Source: an uncultured Oscillospiraceae bacterium
Lineage (GTDB): Bacteria; Bacillota; Clostridia; Oscillospirales; Ruminococcaceae
Reading direction: 5' to 3'
Length of the DNA stretch: 10,115 nucleotides
NCBI GenBank assembly: GCA_934408835.1
Contig: CAKRVU010000028.1
Coordinates: 1-10,115, forward strand
Every line of letters starts with the position of its first letter. Positions within the stretch are counted from its first letter, which is position 1. The notes under the pieces were generated by a model. That model was not told where the DNA came from. It worked only from the letters and a program-made list of their open reading frames with translations, and searched no databases. The position numbers were made by a program, and so were the translations under genes. Of the stretch, positions 1 through 6,198 are shown piece after piece.

Positions 1-498
1 CATCCGGAAAATATGGGACGCTTGATGGAGGGGGCACCCTCTTTTGTACCATGTACAGCGGCGGGGGTTTTAGAGCTGATTCATTCCACTGGAGTATCTT
101 TAGCGTCCAAACGGTGTGTGGTTGTGGGAAGGAGCAATATTGTTGGAAAGCCGACTTCTATTTTGCTACTACAAGAAGACGCAACGGTAACAATTGCGCA
201 TTCAAAGACCAAAAATTTAAAAGAGCTTACAAAACAGGCGGATGTCCTAATTGTTGCTGTGGGGCGTGCGGGATTGATTCGGGGCGATATGATTCGTCCG
301 GGCGCTGTGGTGATTGATGTTGGGATGAACCGAACAGAAGACGGCGCTTTGTGTGGGGACGTTGCCTTTTCCGAGGCGGAGGAGACAGCCGGTTTTCTCA
401 CTCCTGTTCCGGGCGGCGTTGGACCGATGACCATTGCGATGCTGCTCAAAAATACCGTGGTTGCTGCAAAAATGCAGAATAAACAGATTATTTCATAA
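1..498 (+). CDS. folD: FolD, bifunctional methylenetetrahydrofolate dehydrogenase/cyclohydrolase (C-terminal part)
   Basis: The reading frame is open from base 1 and ends at TAA 496-498, so 165 residues are visible. FolD is usually about 280-290 residues, so roughly the first 120 lie outside the window. FolD is a cytosolic enzyme that interconverts 5,10-methylene-, 5,10-methenyl- and 10-formyl-tetrahydrofolate with NADP. Visible family marks are [11 protein letters not shown] near the start of the fragment, the Rossmann nucleotide-binding stretch with GRSNIVGKP (about residues 43-51 of the fragment), an IDVGMNR segment, and the C-terminal [15 protein letters not shown] signature. The first visible ATG (13) is internal and is not the start, because HPEN before it is also typical of the family. 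No frameshift is seen. Identification is secure; only the N-terminal catalytic part is unseen. Confidence 0.96.
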   Translation, partial: HPENMGRLMEGAPSFVPCTAAGVLELIHSTGVSLASKRCVVVGRSNIVGKPTSILLLQEDATVTIAHSKTKNLKELTKQADVLIVAVGRAGLIRGDMIRPGAVVIDVGMNRTEDGALCGDVAFSEAEETAGFLTPVPGGVGPMTIAMLLKNTVVAAKMQNKQIIS

Positions 499-843
499 TC
501 TATTACATCAAACAATCGCGCAAACAACACCGGAATATTCCGACCTTGATTCGATTCACCAGGCGGTAAAAGCGGGCAATCGGTACCAAATGCTCCTGAT
601 TTGTTTGATACCGGCAAAAAGACAAACGAATCTTTTCTACTGTGTGCAGTTGGATCGTTTGACCATTTTAAAAGGCAAATTTTGTTTCTGTGAGAAGATA
701 CGATTTCCTTTGTTCGTCCGCGTTATTTTGAAATCTTCGCTCGTTTCTTTTGACGATTGTATAACGGATGGCGAGGTTTTCTGTTTTTACAGTACATCGT
801 TGGCAAGCTCGCAGCATGTTTTTTTGAATATTTTTAAAACAAC
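499..843. other. Gene-free region downstream of folD
   Basis: About 345 bases hold no coding frame I can support. The only long frame crossing it (434-871) overlaps the folD end, has no ribosome binding site and gives a protein of no recognisable family. It contains a 7-bp AT-rich hairpin across the folD stop (485-491 with 495-501), a perfect 12-base palindrome CGGAATATTCCG at 531-542, and a terminator-like hairpin at 598-638 listed separately. No tRNA or known riboswitch pattern is visible. It may be untranslated sequence or the decayed remains of a gene. Confidence 0.6.
598..638 (+). terminator. Possible weak intrinsic terminator after folD
   Basis: GATTTGTTTG (598-607) can pair with CAAACGAATC (623-632) over 10 pairs, one of them G-U, and is followed at once by TTTTCT (633-638). 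The stem is AT-rich and the loop is long (15 bases), so it would be a weak terminator. It lies 100 bases after the folD stop and ahead of the murA promoter, which is where transcript termination would be expected. Confidence 0.35.
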
Positions 844-872
844 TTTACTTTATGCCGAAAATCTGATATAAT
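844..872 (+). promoter_or_regulatory. Probable sigma-A promoter for murA
   Basis: TTTACT at 844-849 (4 of 6 matches to the -35 consensus) is followed by a 17-base spacer and a perfect TATAAT at 867-872. The spacer ends in TGA, giving an extended -10 (TGn). Transcription would start near 879, leaving a leader of about 150 bases before the murA start. A second, weaker possibility is TTGGCA (915-920) with TAGATT (937-942). Confidence 0.6.
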
Positions 873-882
873 AAGCTAGAAT

Positions 883-924
883 AAAACGCCAATGTTTTTT
901 CAAATTACTTCATGTTGGCATTTT
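883..924 (+). promoter_or_regulatory. Inverted repeat in the murA leader
   Basis: AAAACGCCAA (883-892) pairs with TTGGCATTTT (915-924) over 10 positions with a single C-A mismatch, around a 22-base loop. It would form at the extreme 5' end of the transcript from the promoter at 844-872. It could protect the RNA, act as an attenuator (the right arm ends in TTTT), or be a protein-binding site on DNA. The sequence does not decide among these. Confidence 0.3.
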
Positions 925-1027
925 AAAATATTACGATAGATTTTCGTACAGAATAGAGATAGATGAGTTTTAATCCAGTTTCAAATTTGACGTTTTGTCT
1001 TTTCAAGGTGTTTTGGAGGGTGTTTTC

Positions 1028-2314
1028 TTGGATAAATTTGTAATTTACGGCGGAAAGCCGTTGACGGGAAGCGTTGATATCAGCGGCGCCAAAAATGCTG
1101 CCGTTGCGATTATTCCGGCAACTCTGTTGGCAGAAGGACCGTGTGTGTTGGAAAATCTTCCCGAGATCAGCGATGTAGCAATTAGCTTTCATATTCTCAA
1201 AGAAATGGGCGCGAGCATTCAAATGCTAAGCAGAACCTCTGCGCGAATTGATACTACTTTTATCAAGGATCCGACGGTTCCTTATGAGCTTGCAAAGCGG
1301 ATGCGTGCGTCGTATTATTTTTTGGGTTCGCTTTTGGCGCGTTTCGGGCATGCCAATGTTGCAATGCCGGGCGGTTGTAATTTTGGGGTTCGTCCAATTG
1401 ATTTGCATTTAAAGGGATTTAAGGCGCTGGGCGCTGAATACGAAATTGACGGCGGTATGATTCGGGTTCGTTCGAACGCGCTCGTGGGGACGCATATTTA
1501 TTTTGATGTGGTATCGGTGGGGGCAACGATTAATCTGTTGCTTGCGTCTGTCAGAGCCAAGGGAATGACGGTGATAGAAAACGCAGCAAAGGAGCCGCAC
1601 ATCGTTGATTTGGCAAACTTTTTGAACTCCATCGGCGCCGATATTATGGGAGCTGGAACCGATGTGATTAAAATTCGCGGGTGCGAACGCTTCGGTTCCA
1701 CCAATTACTCAATCATTCCAGATCAGATTGAGGCGGGTACCTATATGGCGATGATCGCTGCAACCGGCGGAAATGCTTTGATTCAAAATGTGATTCCGAA
1801 GCATTTGGAATCCATTATTACCAAAATGCGGGCGATGGATATTGAAATTATAGAGCATGATGACAGCGTTCATATCATCGCGTCCCATCCGCTCAAAAAA
1901 ATCAATCTCACCACCCAGCCGCACCCAGGGTTTCCGACAGATATGCAGCCGCAGATAACGGCGCTTTTGACCTTGGCGGAAGGCACCAGTATTGTGACAG
2001 AAGCAGTTTGGGACAGCCGGTTTAAATATGTGGATGAATTGCGGCGGATGGGCGCTAATATTTCTGTAGACGGCAAGGTAGCCGTTATCGAGGGAAGCGG
2101 GCATTTACAAGGCGCCCCTGTTGCTGCGACAGACCTTCGTGCGGGTGCAGCTATGGTCATCGCTGCATTGGCCGCACAAGGAAAAACGGAAATCGAGAAT
2201 ATCCAGTATATTGAGCGGGGCTATGGACAGCTTGTGGAAAAACTTCAGGCATTGGGAGCGGATATCCGAAGAATGGAAATTCCAGATCGCGTTCCTTTGC
2301 GCCAGGCGCTGTAA
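1028..2314 (+). CDS. murA: MurA, UDP-N-acetylglucosamine 1-carboxyvinyltransferase
   Basis: This cytosolic enzyme transfers enolpyruvate from PEP to UDP-GlcNAc, the first committed step of peptidoglycan synthesis, and is the fosfomycin target. The protein is 428 residues, close to the usual 415-430. I chose TTG at 1028 because GGAGGG (1015-1020) sits 7 bases before it and the protein then begins in the typical way with DKFVIYGG. An in-frame TTG at 995 lacks such a site. Key residues known from the E. coli enzyme fall at nearly the same positions: Lys22 in SGAKNAA, the PEP-reactive and fosfomycin-target Cys117 in PGGCNFGVRP, Asp305 in GFPTDMQPQ, and Arg397 in IERGY. Because the cysteine is kept, the enzyme should be fosfomycin-sensitive (inference). 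Firmicutes often carry two copies (MurAA/MurAB), and I cannot tell which this is. It appears to be a single-gene unit bounded by a promoter and a terminator. Confidence 0.97.
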   Translation: MDKFVIYGGKPLTGSVDISGAKNAAVAIIPATLLAEGPCVLENLPEISDVAISFHILKEMGASIQMLSRTSARIDTTFIKDPTVPYELAKRMRASYYFLGSLLARFGHANVAMPGGCNFGVRPIDLHLKGFKALGAEYEIDGGMIRVRSNALVGTHIYFDVVSVGATINLLLASVRAKGMTVIENAAKEPHIVDLANFLNSIGADIMGAGTDVIKIRGCERFGSTNYSIIPDQIEAGTYMAMIAATGGNALIQNVIPKHLESIITKMRAMDIEIIEHDDSVHIIASHPLKKINLTTQPHPGFPTDMQPQITALLTLAEGTSIVTEAVWDSRFKYVDELRRMGANISVDGKVAVIEGSGHLQGAPVAATDLRAGAAMVIAALAAQGKTEIENIQYIERGYGQLVEKLQALGADIRRMEIPDRVPLRQAL

Positions 2315-2354
2315 CAATGCCTGTTTCCATCAAGATAGATTGTAAATACGGTAC

Positions 2355-2382
2355 AGCCATCGGTTTTCCGGTGGTTTTCTTT
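2355..2382 (+). terminator. Intrinsic terminator after murA
   Basis: CCATCGG (2357-2363) pairs fully with CCGGTGG (2368-2374), counting one G-U, around a TTTT loop. AG before it can add an A-U and a G-U pair. The stem is followed by TTTTCTTT (2375-2382). It lies 41 bases after the murA stop. The compact GC-rich stem, tetraloop and U-run fit a Rho-independent terminator well, and it separates murA from yycJ. Confidence 0.7.
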
Positions 2383-2489
2383 GTAATTTTGCGCTTGGCG
2401 GTTGTATCAGTTTGTTTGGCTAAAAAGACCCTGATCGAAAATAGCAGTATCATTGCAAAAAGACGTCTCAAAAAGGTTTGGGTGATAAA

Positions 2490-3278
2490 ATGAGAATCTA
2501 TTCCCTTTGCAGTTCCAGCAGCGGAAACTGCACTTATATCGAGGAGAAAAATAGTGGAATTTTGATAGACGCAGGGTTTGGCGTTCGTAATACCTGTCGT
2601 TTTCTGGCTGAAGCCGGGATTCCCGAAACGCGGATTCGCGCTATCTTTATCACGCATGAACACTCCGATCATATCAGCGGGCTGAACCGATTGACTCAGC
2701 GTTGGAAAATTCCGGTTTATGCTTCTTACGGAACGCTCGAGAAGCTTTTGGAGAAGGACGCGATCAGTGCAGACGTTAAACTGTATGAAATCAACCGGCG
2801 ACCGGCAGTGATTGAAAATCTTTCCATTACGGCATTCCACACACCGCATGACAGCGCCGAGAGTTTGGGTTTTTTCGTCTCGAACGGAAAGCTTCAGGCA
2901 GGTTTTTGCACCGATTTAGGCTATGTTCCGGATGAAGTCAGCGAGGGGTTGGCCTGTTGTCAGTTTGTCCTGTTAGAGTCAAATTATGATCCCGCGATGT
3001 TGCAGGCAGGCAATTACCCGTTTCTGCTAAAAGAACGGATTGCTTCTAAATTCGGACATCTGTCCAACGATGATTGCGCGTTGCAAGTGAAGAAATTGCT
3101 TTGCCGCGGAGTGCAGCGTTTTTTATTGGGGCATTTGAGCAGGCAGAACAATCTTCCCGAACTTGCTTATGAGAATGTGGCGTCTTACCTTCTCTCAAAC
3201 GGTTTTCAGGTGGGAATTGATTATCAGCTTGCAGTTGCTCCGGTGAGAAATACCAACTATCAGTTTGTGGAACTGTAA
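2490..3278 (+). CDS. yycJ: YycJ/WalJ-family metallo-beta-lactamase-fold hydrolase
   Basis: The protein has 262 residues and matches the length and architecture of B. subtilis YycJ (WalJ). It opens with a beta strand and SSSSGNC, then ILIDAGFG. It carries the metal-binding HEHSDH motif (56-61), further metal ligands His120 (TPHD) and Asp142 (CTDLG), and the subfamily marks LESNYD (162-167), GHLSN (199-203) and GHLS near 214-217. The family is a predicted metal-dependent exonuclease or hydrolase, in Bacillus and Streptococcus linked to the WalRK cell-wall regulator and to coordination of division with replication; no walRK genes are in view. The start is ATG 2490, preceded by GGTGAT (2481-2486), which matches the 3' half of the ribosome binding consensus. 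An upstream in-frame TTG at 2478 is less likely. It lies 12 bases before rlmH, so the two probably share a transcript. I found no convincing promoter between the murA terminator and this gene. Confidence 0.9.
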   Translation: MRIYSLCSSSSGNCTYIEEKNSGILIDAGFGVRNTCRFLAEAGIPETRIRAIFITHEHSDHISGLNRLTQRWKIPVYASYGTLEKLLEKDAISADVKLYEINRRPAVIENLSITAFHTPHDSAESLGFFVSNGKLQAGFCTDLGYVPDEVSEGLACCQFVLLESNYDPAMLQAGNYPFLLKERIASKFGHLSNDDCALQVKKLLCRGVQRFLLGHLSRQNNLPELAYENVASYLLSNGFQVGIDYQLAVAPVRNTNYQFVEL

Positions 3279-3290
3279 AAGGAGCGGAAG

Positions 3291-3770
3291 ATGGTACATA
3301 TTCGGATTATTTGTGTGGGAAACTGCCGAGAGCAGCATTTTAAAGCTGCCTGCGCAGAGTACCAAAAGCGGTTGCGTTCTTTTTGCAGATTGGAACTGCT
3401 TGAGGTTACAGAATCGAAGCGGGATGGAAAGACGCCTGCGGAAATTTCGGGAATATTAAAATCTGAGGGATCGGGGATTTTGAATAAACTTGAAAAATCC
3501 GATTATGTCGTTGCTTTGTGCGTGGAAGGAGCTTGCCTGACATCGGAAGAATTGGCGACAAAGTTGGAGGACGTTGCGCTATCCGGAAAAAGCCGCATTG
3601 CATTTGTCATTGGAGGCTCTTTTGGATTGTCGCAGGAGGTGAAACAGAGAGCGGACGTTTGTCTTTCTCTTTCCCGAATGACTTTTCCCCATCAGCTGGC
3701 ACGGGTATTGCTTCTGGAACAAATTTACCGTTCCTTTGCGATACAACGGGGAATCCGTTATCATAAATAA
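3291..3770 (+). CDS. rlmH: RlmH, 23S rRNA pseudouridine-1915 N3-methyltransferase
   Basis: RlmH is a small SPOUT-fold methyltransferase that uses SAM to methylate pseudouridine 1915 in helix 69 of 23S rRNA on assembled 70S ribosomes. The 159-residue length is exactly family-like. Visible marks are the N-terminal MVHIRIICVGN strand, the SAM-binding knot segment AFVIGGSFGLS (about 104-114), and the C-terminal MTFPHQLARVLLLEQIYRSF run ending in the conserved RYHK tail. The ATG at 3291 has AAAAGGAG (3277-3284) 6 bases upstream. It follows yycJ by 12 bases and precedes the S-component gene by 19. RlmH next to YycJ is a common arrangement in Firmicutes, as I recall. Confidence 0.96.
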   Translation: MVHIRIICVGNCREQHFKAACAEYQKRLRSFCRLELLEVTESKRDGKTPAEISGILKSEGSGILNKLEKSDYVVALCVEGACLTSEELATKLEDVALSGKSRIAFVIGGSFGLSQEVKQRADVCLSLSRMTFPHQLARVLLLEQIYRSFAIQRGIRYHK

Positions 3771-3789
3771 TGCAGTTGGAGGAGGTTTT

Positions 3790-4467
3790 ATGGACAAAAG
3801 ATCAGGCGGCGGACGCCCTATGCCGCTCGATGTTAAAAAATTGACTGTTTTGAGCATGTTGACCGCATTGGCGTATATCGTTTCCGTTTTGCTGAGAATT
3901 CCATTTGGAGCCTTTCTCACATACGATATGAAAGATGTGCTGTTCACCATCGGCGGCTTTTTGTACGGTCCCATTTCGATGTTGCCGGTTATCGCCGCGG
4001 TTTGTCTGTTAGAAATGGTCACTGTTAGCGGAACCGGTATCATTGGCGCTGTAATGGCGTTTGTTTCTTCGGTCAGTTTTGTATCCGTTGCGGCGATGAT
4101 TTATCAATATCGCCGAAAGCTGTCTGGCGCTGTGATCGGATTGCTTGCCGGGACGCTTCTAGCAACCCTTACGATGTTATTATGGAATGTCTTTTTGACA
4201 CCGCTTTACCTTGGAATTCCATTGGAAGGCGTCAAAGAAATTCTCGTTCCAATCGTTTTGCCGTTTAACCTCTTAAAAGGGTTTCTCAATGGCGGAGTCA
4301 TTATGTTGGTTTATAAACCGTTGACAAGCATATTGCGGCGGCTGGGGATACTGGAAGGAACCGACGTTTCCGCTAAGTTGAAAAAGAGGACGGCGCTAAT
4401 CGCGATCCTGGCGCTGGCAGTGAGCGTGTGTTCTTTCGCTCTCTTGATTGGCTGGACGTTGTCCTAA
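3790..4467 (+). CDS. ECF transporter S component, RibU-like (predicted riboflavin or related vitamin uptake)
   Basis: This 225-residue membrane protein resembles substrate-binding S components of energy-coupling-factor transporters, especially the RibU group. Segments supporting this are the short cytosolic N-terminus leading into helix 1 (about 18-37), the TYDMKDVLFTIGGFLYGP loop and helix (44-61), and the LPFNLLKGFLNGGV segment (157-170), which is close to the RibU signature. S components have six helices. I count those plus an additional hydrophobic C-terminal stretch (about 201-223) after a charged linker. The S component would bind the vitamin in the membrane and work with a shared EcfA-EcfA'-EcfT module, which is not in the window. 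The start ATG 3790 has a very strong GGAGGAGG (3778-3785). No FMN riboswitch precedes it; the gene is packed behind rlmH. Substrate is inference: riboflavin is likely, but other small substrates cannot be excluded. Confidence 0.8.
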   Translation: MDKRSGGGRPMPLDVKKLTVLSMLTALAYIVSVLLRIPFGAFLTYDMKDVLFTIGGFLYGPISMLPVIAAVCLLEMVTVSGTGIIGAVMAFVSSVSFVSVAAMIYQYRRKLSGAVIGLLAGTLLATLTMLLWNVFLTPLYLGIPLEGVKEILVPIVLPFNLLKGFLNGGVIMLVYKPLTSILRRLGILEGTDVSAKLKKRTALIAILALAVSVCSFALLIGWTLS

Positions 4468-4475
4468 CCGGATTC

Positions 4476-4504
4476 TTGACAGCCGTTGACTGAAATGATA
4501 TACT
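4476..4504 (+). promoter_or_regulatory. Strong sigma-A promoter for metK
   Basis: A perfect TTGACA (4476-4481) is followed by a 17-base spacer and TATACT (4499-4504, 5 of 6). TG at 4496-4497 provides an extended -10. The start of transcription should be near 4511, giving a leader of only about 43 bases. It is the best promoter in the window. Confidence 0.85.
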
Positions 4505-4553
4505 GTAATATAGAATTTGAAATGATAAAAGTGCAAAAAACAGGAGGTAACAA

Positions 4554-5723
4554 ATGGCAAAATCATTATTTACATCGGAATCGGTGACCGAAGGACATCC
4601 GGACAAAATATGCGATCAAATTTCTGACGCGGTGTTGGACGCAATCCTGCGGCAGGATCCTATGGCGCGGGTAGCCTGCGAATCGTGCTGTACAACGGGA
4701 ATGGTCTTGCTGATGGGTGAAATTTCTACCGACTGTTATGTGGATTTTCAAAAACTCGCGCGTCAGGTCATTTTGGATATTGGTTACGATCGTGCCAAAT
4801 ATGGCTTCGATGGGACAACTTGCGCAATTCTTTCGAGCATTGATGAGCAGTCTCCTGATATTGCAATGGGGGTGGATTGTGCGATTGAAAACCGTCAGGG
4901 TCAGTTATCTGATATCGGAGCTGGCGATCAGGGGATGATGTTTGGCTTTGCTTGCGATGAAACGCCTGAATTGATGCCGATGCCTATCTCGTACGCGCAT
5001 ACTTTAGCCCGCCGTTTAACCGAGGTGCGAAAAAAGGGAATTCTTCCATATCTGCGCCCAGACGGAAAAACACAGGTGACAGTGGAATATGACGATGACT
5101 GCCCGGTTCGAATTGATACTGTCGTTGTCTCAGCGCAGCACAGCCCTGTTGTGCCACTGGAACAGCTCCGCAACGATTTGACTGAGCATGTTATTCGAGC
5201 CGTGCTCCCAGAATCCCTTTTGGATCAAAATACCCGCATTCTAATCAATCCGACCGGTCGATTTGTTGTTGGGGGACCTGTTGGCGACAGCGGTCTCACC
5301 GGACGTAAAATTATTGTGGATACCTACGGAGGCTATGCGCGTCATGGTGGCGGAGCGTTTTCGGGAAAGGATCCCACCAAGGTTGACCGAAGCGGCGCAT
5401 ACGCTGCGCGGTATGTGGCCAAAAATATTGTGGCGGCAAAGATTGCGAAACGCTGCGAGGTGCAGCTTGCTTATGCGATTGGCGTTGCGCACCCGATTTC
5501 TATTCGCGTTGATACGTTTGGAACCGGTATTTGCAAAGACGCTGAAATTGAGCGTGCAGTCCGCAACGTTTTTGACCTGCGTCCGGCGGTCATGATAGAG
5601 GAATTGCAATTGCGGCGCCCCATATACAGACCTTTGGCCGCTTACGGACAGATTGGAAGAGAAGATTTAGATGTTTGTTGGGAGAAAACTGACCGTGTTT
5701 CCCAACTTTTGAATCAAATTTGA
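4554..5723 (+). CDS. metK: MetK, S-adenosylmethionine synthase
   Basis: MetK makes SAM from methionine and ATP in the cytosol and works as a dimer or tetramer. The 389-residue length is typical (383-400). Family motifs appear in order: [20 protein letters not shown] at the N-terminus with catalytic His15 and Asp17, the [10 protein letters not shown] signature with Asp125 (E. coli Asp118), [28 protein letters not shown], and the second signature [14 protein letters not shown] (265-278) with Lys272, Lys276 and Asp278 matching E. coli Lys265, Lys269 and Asp271. The C-terminus keeps RRPIY, AAYG and WEKTD. The ATG at 4554 has AGGAGGT (4542-4548) 5 bases upstream. Some positions differ from the usual form, for example ESCC where ETTT is common, and RSGAYAARY for RSAAYAARY. 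Neither removes a catalytic residue. It has its own strong promoter. Confidence 0.98.
   Translation: MAKSLFTSESVTEGHPDKICDQISDAVLDAILRQDPMARVACESCCTTGMVLLMGEISTDCYVDFQKLARQVILDIGYDRAKYGFDGTTCAILSSIDEQSPDIAMGVDCAIENRQGQLSDIGAGDQGMMFGFACDETPELMPMPISYAHTLARRLTEVRKKGILPYLRPDGKTQVTVEYDDDCPVRIDTVVVSAQHSPVVPLEQLRNDLTEHVIRAVLPESLLDQNTRILINPTGRFVVGGPVGDSGLTGRKIIVDTYGGYARHGGGAFSGKDPTKVDRSGAYAARYVAKNIVAAKIAKRCEVQLAYAIGVAHPISIRVDTFGTGICKDAEIERAVRNVFDLRPAVMIEELQLRRPIYRPLAAYGQIGREDLDVCWEKTDRVSQLLNQI
5677..5710 (+). terminator. Terminator-like hairpin overlapping the metK 3' end
   Basis: GTTGGGA (5677-5683) pairs perfectly with TCCCAAC (5700-5706). A G-U and an A-U pair extend the stem inward to 9 pairs around a 12-base loop. 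It is followed by TTTT (5707-5710) and an AT-rich run that includes the metK stop. The U-run is short and the hairpin lies inside the coding end, where translating ribosomes would compete with folding. It may allow partial termination before the downstream genes. Confidence 0.35.
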
Positions 5724-5829
5724 AATTAGAAAAACCGATCTCGTTGACGCTGGACAACGGGCGACTGTTGGAGTTTCTCACTGATTTGAACTCAATTGCA
5801 TAGAATACCTCAAAAAGGGGTTGATTTCT

Positions 5830-6198
5830 ATGGTCGAGGCGATTGCGTATGCTGTCCTGTTATTTGCCGCGGTAATTGGGTTTGTTCATCTGTTTGGAGC
5901 GCTGGAGCGTCGGCTGTTGTTTCGGAAGAGAAAATCGTCGGTGATCTCGGTCATTCCCTTGAGCGGGCATGTTGAGGAAATGGAATTATTGGTTCGCGAT
6001 CTGCTTTCATCGCAGCGCTGGAATCGGGCGCAGCAGGACGCCATTGTTTTGGTGGATGTCGGACTGGATGTTGAGACGAGGAACATTTGTGAAAAAATCA
6101 GCAAGGATCACAGCGGTATTGTCCTTTGCGATGATTGTCAGTTGAAGAATTTGTTGCAGCGCAGTATTGGTTGCAATCAGGGTATACAAAATGGATGA
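5830..6198 (+). CDS. Small membrane-anchored protein of unknown function
   Basis: I do not recognise a named family. The 122-residue protein begins with one hydrophobic segment (about 4-24), followed by a strongly basic stretch (RRLLFRKRK, about 27-35), which predicts a cytosolic C-terminal domain by the positive-inside rule. That domain has alternating beta strands and helices: VISVIPLSG then an acidic helix, DAIVLVDVGLD then a helix, and GIVLCDD at the end. This resembles the first half of a nucleotide-diphospho-sugar (GT-A type) or Rossmann-like fold, but it is far too short for a full glycosyltransferase and no catalytic motif is clear. I chose ATG 5830 because AAAAAGGGG (5812-5820) lies 9 bases upstream; TTG 5821 abuts that site. 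It overlaps recD2 by 8 bases. The well-placed start site and overlap argue that it is a real gene. Confidence 0.75.
   Translation: MVEAIAYAVLLFAAVIGFVHLFGALERRLLFRKRKSSVISVIPLSGHVEEMELLVRDLLSSQRWNRAQQDAIVLVDVGLDVETRNICEKISKDHSGIVLCDDCQLKNLLQRSIGCNQGIQNG

Noticed and set aside
485..501. Perfect 7-bp hairpin at the folD stop as a terminator
   Set aside because: The stem is almost all A-T and there is no U-run after it.
81..617. Long minus-strand frame opposite folD
   Set aside because: It is antisense to a confidently identified gene and has no family resemblance.
434..871. Long + strand frame across the folD end and the gene-free region
   Set aside because: It overlaps 65 bases of folD, lacks a ribosome binding site, has unusual composition and matches no recognisable family.
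3736..3789. N-terminal extension of the S component starting inside rlmH
   Set aside because: The ATG at 3790 has a near-perfect GGAGGAGG just upstream and the protein fits the family from there; the extension would only repeat overlapping rlmH sequence.
5744..5806. TTGACG and TAGAAT before the unknown gene, a possible promoter
   Set aside because: TTGACG (5744-5749) and TAGAAT (5801-5806) are 51 bases apart, and neither has a matching partner at 16-18 bases.
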